Assembly (NCBI GenBank): GCA_030601605.1
Contig: JAUVTI010000010.1
Coordinates: 1-24,336 of the forward strand
Reading direction: 5' to 3'
Source: Gemmatimonadales bacterium
GTDB taxonomy: Bacteria; Gemmatimonadota; Gemmatimonadetes; Gemmatimonadales; GWC2-71-9
Length of the DNA: 24,336 bases
The position numbers were made by a program, and so were the translations under genes. Shown piece by piece: positions 7,573-14,057 of this stretch (position 1 is the stretch's first letter; each line of letters starts with the position of its first letter). Under the pieces are notes generated by a model. It was not told the origin of the DNA. It did no database searches and worked only from the letters and a program-made list of their open reading frames with translations.

Positions 7573-8144
7573 TCGTCCTCGCCTCCAGCTCGCCGCGCCG
7601 CAAGTTCCTGCTCGAGATGCTGGGCATCGAGCACGAGGTGGTGCCAGCCGACGTGGACGAGCGGCGCGAGCCCGGTGAGCTGCCCCAGACGATGGCGGTG
7701 CGCCTGGCGGCCGACAAGGCTCGCGCGGGCCGGAAGCAGCGGCCGGATGACTACGTGCTGGCGGCCGACACGGTCGTGGTCTTGGACGGCGACGTGCTGG
7801 GCAAGCCGGTGGATGCCGCCGATGCGACCCGCATGCTCGGCAGGCTCTCGGGACGCGACCACCAGGTCGTCACCGCGGTGGCGTTGGCTGGGCCGGGCGG
7901 TGACGTGCTCGAGCGCTGCGACGTGACGCGCGTGTGGTTCCGCACGCTCACGCCCGAGGTGATCGAGGCCTACGTAGCCACGGGGGAGCCGCTCGACAAG
8001 GCGGGCAGCTACGGCGTGCAGGGGTACGGCGGCGTGCTGATCGAGCGCGTCCACGGGGACTTCTTCGGCGTGCTGGGGCTGCCGATACGGCTGGTGGGGG
8101 ACCTGCTGGAAGCGGCCGGACGGCCCTACCGCTTCAGGCGGTAG
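7569..8144 (+). CDS. maf: Maf nucleoside triphosphate pyrophosphatase (YhdE type)
   Basis: House-cleaning pyrophosphatase that hydrolyses non-canonical or surplus nucleoside triphosphates, linked to septum arrest when over-expressed. 191 residues from ATG 7569. Motifs: LASSSPRR (4-11), AADTVV (65-70, with D67 the likely metal/base residue), and KAGSYGVQGYG (144-154). The QG after the SYG motif is typical of the dTTP/UTP-specific YhdE branch rather than the m7GTP-specific YceF branch. The frame is open further upstream, but the Maf fold begins exactly here and the ATGA overlap with dtd decides the start. The last 19 nt overlap the convergent cyclase gene in a perfect palindrome. Confidence 0.95.
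   Translation: MIVLASSSPRRKFLLEMLGIEHEVVPADVDERREPGELPQTMAVRLAADKARAGRKQRPDDYVLAADTVVVLDGDVLGKPVDAADATRMLGRLSGRDHQVVTAVALAGPGGDVLERCDVTRVWFRTLTPEVIEAYVATGEPLDKAGSYGVQGYGGVLIERVHGDFFGVLGLPIRLVGDLLEAAGRPYRFRR
8126..8144. repeat. 19-nt palindromic overlap of two convergent genes
   Basis: CTACCGCTTCAGGCGGTAG: a 7-bp perfect inverted repeat around a 5-nt loop. It coincides exactly with the overlap of maf and the cyclase gene; each end is the TAG stop of one of them. The C-terminal ends are therefore near mirror images (YRFRR and YRLKR). The hairpin could act on messages from both directions, but no T run follows on either strand, so it is not a classical intrinsic terminator. Confidence 0.75.
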
Positions 8145-9742
8145 ACGGGCACGACCTTGGCCTTGCCCTTGAGCTCGAGCGGCTCGAGGGCCTCGACCTC
8201 CGGGGGCTCCTTCAGCGCCTTGTAGAACGGCTCCGAGATCAGGATCTCGCCGGGTTCCGCCTTGGAGCAGAGCCGTGACGCCGTGTTCACGGCGTCGCCG
8301 ATCACGGTGTACTCGAGCCGGCGTTCGCTGCCGATGTTCCCCGCAAAGACCTCGCCGAAGTTGATCCCAATCCCGATCTCGACGGTGGGCCTGCCGTTCT
8401 CGGTCCACTTCTCGTTCAGCTGAGCGAGCATTTCCTGTTGCTGAATGGCCGCCCGCATGGCGCGGTCGGCGTCGTCGTCGTGCTTGATCGGCGCGCCCCA
8501 CAGTGCCATGATCGCGTCGCCCATGAACTTGTCGAGCGTTCCGCCGTGCTCGAACACGATCTCGACCATTTCGGTGAAGTACTCGGTGAGCAGCGTCGCG
8601 ATGCCATCGGGGCTCATGTTCTCGGACATCGACGTGAACCCGCGAATGTCGCTGAAGAACACGACCACCGGGCGCTTGGTGCCGCCGAGTTGCACCTCCT
8701 CCACTTCGGCGGCTATCTGCTCCGCGAGGTCGGGAGCGAAGTAACGCTCGAAGTTGGAGCGCACGACGGCCTCGCGCTGGATACGTTCGGTCAGCCGGCC
8801 GTTCTCGATTGCCACCGCGGCGATGCCCGAGAACGCGATCAGGAACTCGAGGTCCTCGTCTCCGAACGAGTTGGTGGCGGTCATGTTGTCCACGTAGATG
8901 ATGCCGAGGACCTTGCCCTCGCTCCCCATGAGCGGAGTGCACATGGCGCTCCGCACACTCTGCATCATGATGGACTTGCCCTTGAACCGCTCGTCGGCCG
9001 CCGCGTTGTCGGTCAGGATGGCGAGCCGCTCGTCCACGGCCCTGCGCGCGATGGACTGTGGGACGCGCGCGCCACCGCCGTCGCCCAGCCTGTTGTGCGA
9101 CACGCGCGGCACGAGCTCCTGCGTATCGCCCTGTCCCTCGAGCATCAGGATAGAGACGCGGTCCACGTTCATCACCTTGAACGTGATGTCCACGACCTTC
9201 TCGAGCAGGCGGTCCACCTCCTGCTGCTTGGAGAGCTCCTTGGAGATGTCGAGCAGGAGCGAGAGCTTCTCGGCCTGGCGGTCATCTACCGACTCTGCGT
9301 CCAGCTTGAGATGGCCGGCGCCGCTGGGCCGCGCCGCCACTTTCTCGTCGAGGTCGGACGACTGCTGCTTCACCGACACCTGCCGCACGATGGTCGCCTC
9401 AGGGGCGGGCGCCCGCTGGAAAGCGCCGTCGGGGGGCGGCCGTGTGGCTGGCGGCGTCACCTCCTGTACCTTGAAGGCGACCTTTCCGAACGTCACCACG
9501 TCGCCGTCGCTGACGACAGTCTCGCCGATCTTCGTGCCGTTTACGAAGGTGCCGTTGCTCGAGCCGAGGTCCTGCACGCGCACTCCACCGTCGACCAGAG
9601 ACACCTCGGCGTGACGCCGGGATACCGTGGGGTCATAGATGGGGAGATCGCTGGTTACAGCACGCCCGACCACGATCGTGCGGGACTGGGTGAGGTCGAT
9701 CGTAAGGTCGCCGGCGGTGCTGAGCAGCTTGAATGCGCGCAA
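8126..9742 (-). CDS. FHA-GAF-class III adenylate cyclase
   Basis: 538-residue soluble signalling protein. Residues 22-92 form an FHA phosphothreonine-binding domain (G26-R27, SRRH 41-44, SSNGTFVNG). Residues 160-318 form a GAF domain. Residues 357-538 form a class III nucleotide cyclase. The cyclase keeps both metal aspartates (D365 in FSDIRGF, D409 in FMGDA), the transition-state residues N486 and R490 (NTASR), and K405 plus T479 in the purine-specifying positions, a Lys/Thr pair that points to ATP rather than GTP. It should be catalytically active as a homodimer. The start is TTG at 9742, chosen because GAGGAG lies about 8 nt upstream and the FHA strand begins at once. It follows trpE by 49 nt. 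The stimulus of the GAF domain and the FHA partner are unknown. Confidence 0.93.
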   Translation of the reverse strand: MRAFKLLSTAGDLTIDLTQSRTIVVGRAVTSDLPIYDPTVSRRHAEVSLVDGGVRVQDLGSSNGTFVNGTKIGETVVSDGDVVTFGKVAFKVQEVTPPATRPPPDGAFQRAPAPEATIVRQVSVKQQSSDLDEKVAARPSGAGHLKLDAESVDDRQAEKLSLLLDISKELSKQQEVDRLLEKVVDITFKVMNVDRVSILMLEGQGDTQELVPRVSHNRLGDGGGARVPQSIARRAVDERLAILTDNAAADERFKGKSIMMQSVRSAMCTPLMGSEGKVLGIIYVDNMTATNSFGDEDLEFLIAFSGIAAVAIENGRLTERIQREAVVRSNFERYFAPDLAEQIAAEVEEVQLGGTKRPVVVFFSDIRGFTSMSENMSPDGIATLLTEYFTEMVEIVFEHGGTLDKFMGDAIMALWGAPIKHDDDADRAMRAAIQQQEMLAQLNEKWTENGRPTVEIGIGINFGEVFAGNIGSERRLEYTVIGDAVNTASRLCSKAEPGEILISEPFYKALKEPPEVEALEPLELKGKAKVVPVYRLKR

Positions 9743-9791
9743 GATACAGCTCCTCTGCTCGCGGGAATATATCCGTAGAAAGAACCGTTGG

Positions 9792-11285
9792 CTAATGCTC
9801 CTCGGCCAGCGAGAGAGCCTCGAGTACGGCGGCCGCCTTGCTCTCGGTCTCCTCGTACTCGTGCGCCGGTTGGCTGTCGGCCACTATGCCGGCGCCGGCC
9901 TGGACGTAGGCCCTGCCGCCGCGCAACACGGCGGTGCGGATCGCGATTGCCGTGTCGAGCGCGGCTGCCCCCCATCCTACGTATCCCACGGCGCCGGCGT
10001 AGGGTCCCCTGCGCGTTGGCTCGAGCTCATCCAGGATCTGCATCGCGCGCACCTTGGGCGCCCCTGAAACCGTGCCGGCGGGGAAACAGGCGCGCAGAGC
10101 GTCCACCGCGTCGCAGCCGGACCTGAGGCGGCCGCGCACTTCACTCACGATGTGCTGCACGTGGGAGTAGCGCTCCATCGCCTTGTCCACCGTGACGCGG
10201 ACCGATCCGTACTCCGCTACCCGGCCCACGTCGTTGCGTCCCAAGTCCACCAGCATGGCGTGCTCCGCCAGCTCCTTTTCGTCCTGCAACAGCTCGTCTG
10301 CGAGCCGGTCATCCTCTTCGGGATCGGCTCCGCGCGGCCGAGTGCCCGCGATGGGGCGCACGGTGACTTCGCCCTCCTCGACGCGCACCAGCACCTCTGG
10401 GGAGCTCCCCACCACGTGCAGGTCGTCGAGAGCCAAATAGTAGAGGTACGGCGCGGGGTTCAGCATGCGCAGAGTGCGGTACACGTCGAGCGGTGATGCG
10501 CCGCTGGGCACTTCCTGGCGCCGCGACAGCACGACCTGGAAGGCGTCTCCGGCGCGGATGAAGTCCTTGATGCGCTCCACGTCACGCTCGAACTCTGCCC
10601 GCGGATAGGGACTGACGGGGTCGAGCGGCCGGCCGTCGCCGGTTGGCAGGGCCGCCAGGGCAGGGGGCGTGCGGAGCCGCTCGACCAGCGCCTCGGTCCG
10701 GGCGCACGCCTCGTCGTAGCGGCTCTTCAGCTCTGACCGATCGGAGTGCGGCTCCGCCTCGGTGCTGGCCACGACCATCGCCTTGGCGAATGCGTTGTCG
10801 ATGATCACCACGGTGTCGGCCAGGAGGAACAGCGCGTCCGGCAACTCCAGGTCGTCGGAAGGGCCGCCGGGGAGCCGCTCGAACGCGCGCACAGCGTCGT
10901 AGCCGAGGAACCCCACGGCGCCGCCCCAGAAGCGTGGCAGCCCCGGGGCATGAACCGGCGTCGAGCGGCGCACGCGCTGTGCGAGATGCTCCAGCGCGTC
11001 CGGCGCCGCGCCGCCGTCGCTCCACCCGTCCCGCGGCGTCCAGAGCTCGACGCGCCCGCCGCGGTAGCGCCAGGCCTCACGCGGCTCGGTGCCCAGGAAC
11101 GTGTAGCGCGCCCACCGCTCACCGCCCACCAGCGACTCCAGCAGGAAGGCGAAGGGCCCGCGCGCGAGCGCGGCAAGTGCGGTCACCGGTGTGAGAAAGT
11201 CAGCCGGTAGCTCGCGCACGACTGGGACCACCCCGCCGGACGCCGCGAGCTCGCGATAGGATTCGAACGAGGTCCGGAGTGTCAC
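9792..11285 (-). CDS. trpE: Anthranilate synthase component I
   Basis: Converts chorismate to anthranilate using ammonia supplied by the TrpG glutaminase, the first step of tryptophan synthesis. 497 residues. LLES at 48-51 is the tryptophan feedback-binding motif, and the chorismate-binding domain fills the C-terminal half (HAMLVDLGRND, ERYSHVQHIVSEV, FPAGTVSGAPK). PIAGTRPRG at 311-319 has Ala where PabB-type synthases have Lys, favouring TrpE over aminodeoxychorismate synthase. The start is GTG 11285, overlapping the TGA of the upstream lipoprotein gene (GTGA). No trpG, trpD or other trp gene is present in the window, so the glutaminase partner must be encoded elsewhere. No leader peptide with Trp codons is visible upstream. 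Confidence 0.94.
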   Translation of the reverse strand: MTLRTSFESYRELAASGGVVPVVRELPADFLTPVTALAALARGPFAFLLESLVGGERWARYTFLGTEPREAWRYRGGRVELWTPRDGWSDGGAAPDALEHLAQRVRRSTPVHAPGLPRFWGGAVGFLGYDAVRAFERLPGGPSDDLELPDALFLLADTVVIIDNAFAKAMVVASTEAEPHSDRSELKSRYDEACARTEALVERLRTPPALAALPTGDGRPLDPVSPYPRAEFERDVERIKDFIRAGDAFQVVLSRRQEVPSGASPLDVYRTLRMLNPAPYLYYLALDDLHVVGSSPEVLVRVEEGEVTVRPIAGTRPRGADPEEDDRLADELLQDEKELAEHAMLVDLGRNDVGRVAEYGSVRVTVDKAMERYSHVQHIVSEVRGRLRSGCDAVDALRACFPAGTVSGAPKVRAMQILDELEPTRRGPYAGAVGYVGWGAAALDTAIAIRTAVLRGGRAYVQAGAGIVADSQPAHEYEETESKAAAVLEALSLAEEH

Positions 11286-11866
11286 CGCGGCGCGGCGACT
11301 ATGTAAATGCCGGGCTGGTCTATCGGTCCCTCCACGGCGTCCGTCCCGGAGAGTCTCGACGAGGTGACGGGGCGCCAGCGACCCGGGGTCACCTCGAACC
11401 AGAACTGCAGCGCAGCCGCGTACTGGCCCGCGGATTCGTAGCTCGGCGAGTCGTCGACCACGGTGAAGTCGCCGTACACCGCGAACGATATCCTGGTCGT
11501 CGGGACCTCACCCAGAGTGAACGCCAGGCCCGACGGCGAGAGCGTGAACCCGTAGATGCCGGCGGTCGGCTGGACCGTCAGGAGGACGGAATCCTGCAGG
11601 GTGAGCGGAACGCCGTTCAGGCTCGACAGGGTCCGCGCCGGGAGGGTGAGCTGCATGAACAGCGTGTTGGCGGGATCGCTGTGTAGCAGCCGCTCCGTCG
11701 TGAGCCTCGAGTTGTGGGCGAAGAAACTCGACGGCGGGACCGCGGGCGCCGTGGCCTGCACGGCCAGTATCAACAGGTCTCCGGTGGCGACCGTAGTCGG
11801 CCCGGAGATCTCCTCGCCGCAAGAGAGAGTGATGGCCGCGAGCAGAACGCTTGCCGCCAGTCCCAC
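11282..11866 (-). CDS. Putative lipoprotein of unknown function
   Basis: From GTG 11866 this gives 194 residues with a hydrophobic N terminus ending in a lipobox-like ITLSC (Cys16), followed by a mostly polar, beta-strand-like body with no motif I recognise. Segments such as LHSDPANTLFMQLTLP and the C-terminal PGIYIVAA suggest a small beta-sandwich exposed in the periplasm or on the surface. The start is uncertain: the GTG leaves no positive residue before the hydrophobic core. An ATA 12 nt upstream (11878) would add ISRR and make a textbook lipoprotein signal, but ATA is a rare initiator and no Shine-Dalgarno precedes either. Its TGA overlaps the trpE start (GTGA). It is divergent from the outer-membrane gene, about 21 nt away. 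Confidence 0.6.
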   Translation of the reverse strand: MGLAASVLLAAITLSCGEEISGPTTVATGDLLILAVQATAPAVPPSSFFAHNSRLTTERLLHSDPANTLFMQLTLPARTLSSLNGVPLTLQDSVLLTVQPTAGIYGFTLSPSGLAFTLGEVPTTRISFAVYGDFTVVDDSPSYESAGQYAAALQFWFEVTPGRWRPVTSSRLSGTDAVEGPIDQPGIYIVAAPR

Positions 11867-11887
11867 TCGCCGTGATATTGCGCGGTG
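11867..11887. promoter_or_regulatory. Very short divergent intergenic region
   Basis: Only about 21 nt separate the lipoprotein start from the outer-membrane protein start. TATTGC at 11876-11881 lies 6 nt before ATG 11888 and could be a -10 box, with TTGCCG at 11851-11856 as a possible -35 (19-nt spacer) inside the lipoprotein gene. On the other strand AATATC overlaps the same bases. Any promoters here must overlap each other. Confidence 0.3.
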
Positions 11888-13933
11888 ATGCGTGTTTCGC
11901 GCGCCCTCCCCGCCTTGCTCCTGGCGTTCGCTCCCGCTCCGCTCCTTGCCCAAACGTGGAACGGAGAGGCGACGATGCAGCTCGTGTCTCGCGGCGTCGC
12001 CCGCCGGGCAGAGCGGCAAGCCGACAGTTCGCTCAGGGACTTTCGCGTTCGTGCTCATGGATTCGTTTTCTTCCTGGGGCAGTTCGGTGAAGGGCTCGCC
12101 GAGCCGCCACGGCTCGTCAAGTCGGACGAATTGGTTCTCGAAGTGTACTGGAAGGCGCCGAACCTCAGCAAGCAGGTCATCGTAGGCTGGCGCGACCGTG
12201 CAGACCTGCCCACCGACATCCAGTACCACCGCGATCACCTGGGCATCGTTCAGAACAACTTCGGCGACCGGATCCGGCTCGGCGAGGGCGATGAGGTGCG
12301 GGACGTGCCGCACCCGCTGTCGCGCGCCGGACCGGAGCTGTACGACTTCGCCCTGGTCGATTCGATCTCGATCCGCCTGCCGCAGCGCGAGATCCGGGCA
12401 CTGCAAGTGCTCGTGCGCCCCAGGGACGTCGGCGCTCCACGGGTTGTGGGGAGCATGTACTTCGATTTGCACACCGCGGAGCTGATCCAGTTCCGCTTCA
12501 ACTTCACGCGCGCCGCCTATCTGGACGACACACTGGAAGACATCACGATCGTCCTCGAGAACGGTCTGTGGGAGGGGCGCTACTGGCTCCCCGTCCGCCA
12601 GGAGATCGAGATCCGGCGCCGCACGAAGTGGCTCGACCTGCCGGCGCGCGGCATCATCCGGGGCCGTTGGGAGATCCAGGAGTACGAGTTCAATCTGGGG
12701 CTGACCGATCGGATGTTCCTGGGGCCGGAGGTCGTAGCGGCGCCCGAGGCCGTGCGCGACACGTTCGAGTGGGAGGTGTCGCTGGACGCCGCGATCAAGG
12801 AGCAGGCGGGACCGGCGATGACATTCGACCTGGAGGAGGTGCGCGCCGAGATCAGCGAGGTGGCCGGCGCCAACGTCCTCTCCGGGCTGGCGGCGGCCCG
12901 GCCCGCAGTGGGCTCGGTGTCGGACCTCGTCCGCTTCAACCGGGTCGAAGGGCTCGCCCTGGGCTTCGGCGGTCTGCTGCGGCCCGGCGGAGGCGCGGTG
13001 GAGCTCAAGGGCTGGCTCTCGTACGGCATCAGCGATGAGCAGCTCAAGGCCCTGGCCGTGGTGCGCTATCGCTCGGGCCGAACCACGCTGGTGCTGGAGG
13101 GCGTGAGGCGGGTGCAGGACGTGGCGGACGAGCCGGTGATCTCCGGGGTGCTCAACTCGATCACTTCCCAGGAGGCCGCCCAGGATTACGGCGACTACGT
13201 GCTGGCGGGGCGGCTCACCGCGAGCGTGGCGCACGACGTCGGCTCGCGGGGGCGCGTGACGCTCGCGGCCGGCGTGGAGCACACAGAGAGCATGGCAGTG
13301 GTGGCCACTCCGGCACGCGGGACGTTCCGTCCCAACCCGGCGATGGGCGTGGGGACGTTGGGGGTGGCCGCACTGAGGCTGGCGCGGCGGGACGCCGCGC
13401 TGGCCGTGAGCGGGGGGTGGAGCGCCGACCTCGACCTCGAGGGGGGACTGGGTGACACGCTCGACTACGGCCGGGTGCGCGCCACCGCCAGGGGCCACGT
13501 GGCTCTCGGGGTCACCGGACTGGTGGGGAGGGCCATGGCCGGCTGGGGCTCGACCGACCTCCCCGCCTACCGCTCCTTCGTGATGGGTGGCAGGGGGACG
13601 CTGGTGGGAGAGCCTTTCAGGGCCTGGGGAGGCCGGTACGCCCTGTGGGGGCACGTGGAGTGGCGCCTCCCGGTGCCGGTGCCGGCCGCCTCGCTGGGAG
13701 CGTTTGCGTCCACCGGACGCAACATCATCCTCGCACCCTACCTGGCAGCGGGCTGGACCGGAGGCACCGTGGCCGGGGCCCCGTGGCAGCCCAGCGAGGG
13801 CGTGCGGCCGGTGGCGGGTCTGGCGCTGGAGTTCTTCCACCGTCTGTTCCGGGCGGATTTCGGGGTGTCGCTCCGGGGGGAGGGGGTGAGTCTGGTGGTG
13901 GACGTGAGCCGGGACTTGTGGGAGATACTCTAG
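11888..13933 (+). CDS. Large exported outer-membrane beta-barrel protein, Omp85-like C terminus
   Basis: 681 residues from ATG 11888 (a GTG directly before it, at 11885, is the alternative). Residues 1-22 are a signal peptide ending PAPLLAQ. The first half alternates charged and aromatic strands, with segments like VRPRDVGAPRVVGSMYFD followed by YWLPVRQEIEIRRR. This layout resembles the N-terminal part of DUF5686-type outer-membrane proteins, a resemblance judged by eye. The second half is rich in GxxxxL/V amphipathic strands. Near the end, FVMGGRGTLVGEPFRAWGG followed by WGHVEWRLPVP resembles the GG-RG-E-R-P region that closes Omp85/BamA-type barrels. Function unknown; an outer-membrane assembly or transport role is inference. 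It is followed by a hairpin and then the secretion ATPase gene. Confidence 0.75.
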   Translation: MRVSRALPALLLAFAPAPLLAQTWNGEATMQLVSRGVARRAERQADSSLRDFRVRAHGFVFFLGQFGEGLAEPPRLVKSDELVLEVYWKAPNLSKQVIVGWRDRADLPTDIQYHRDHLGIVQNNFGDRIRLGEGDEVRDVPHPLSRAGPELYDFALVDSISIRLPQREIRALQVLVRPRDVGAPRVVGSMYFDLHTAELIQFRFNFTRAAYLDDTLEDITIVLENGLWEGRYWLPVRQEIEIRRRTKWLDLPARGIIRGRWEIQEYEFNLGLTDRMFLGPEVVAAPEAVRDTFEWEVSLDAAIKEQAGPAMTFDLEEVRAEISEVAGANVLSGLAAARPAVGSVSDLVRFNRVEGLALGFGGLLRPGGGAVELKGWLSYGISDEQLKALAVVRYRSGRTTLVLEGVRRVQDVADEPVISGVLNSITSQEAAQDYGDYVLAGRLTASVAHDVGSRGRVTLAAGVEHTESMAVVATPARGTFRPNPAMGVGTLGVAALRLARRDAALAVSGGWSADLDLEGGLGDTLDYGRVRATARGHVALGVTGLVGRAMAGWGSTDLPAYRSFVMGGRGTLVGEPFRAWGGRYALWGHVEWRLPVPVPAASLGAFASTGRNIILAPYLAAGWTGGTVAGAPWQPSEGVRPVAGLALEFFHRLFRADFGVSLRGEGVSLVVDVSRDLWEIL

Positions 13934-13984
13934 GATTCCGGGGTGGCCGGTGGGCGGCGAGAATGTGACGCAACCCCTGTTCGG

Positions 13985-14006
13985 CCGGCCCGGGCCGGGG
14001 TATTTT
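13985..14006 (+). terminator. GC palindrome followed by TATTTT, candidate terminator
   Basis: CCGGCCCGGGCCGG (13985-13998) is a perfect 14-nt palindrome that can fold as a 5-bp GC stem with a 4-nt loop. It is followed after two bases by TATTTT. It lies 52 nt after the stop of the barrel gene and could end its transcript. The T-rich run is short and may instead be the -10 box of the downstream gene, so the call is tentative. Confidence 0.4.
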
Positions 14007-14014
14007 AGTGGTCC

Positions 14015-14053
14015 ATGCCCATCTTGTTGTATCACATACGTTTCCGGAGGTAG
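14015..14053 (+). other. Possible 12-codon upstream ORF before the secretion ATPase
   Basis: ATG 14015 opens a 12-codon frame (MPILLYHIRFRR) that ends at TAG 14051-14053, directly after the GGAGG that serves the next gene and 4 nt before its apparent start. TATTTT ends 8 nt before this ATG and could be a leaderless-type -10 box. If translated, its terminating ribosome would sit on the downstream start site. No family resemblance; it may be chance. Confidence 0.3.
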
Positions 14054-14057
14054 CGGC

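Noticed and set aside
7449..8942. 497-codon minus-strand frame across maf and the cyclase
   Set aside because: No family features and Arg/His-rich; it is out of frame with the clear cyclase and antisense to maf and dtd.
13950..14057. Upstream GTG start for the secretion ATPase
   Set aside because: The 36 extra codons read through a GC palindrome, a promoter-like TATTTT and the Shine-Dalgarno itself, and contain no conserved sequence; kept only as an alternative.
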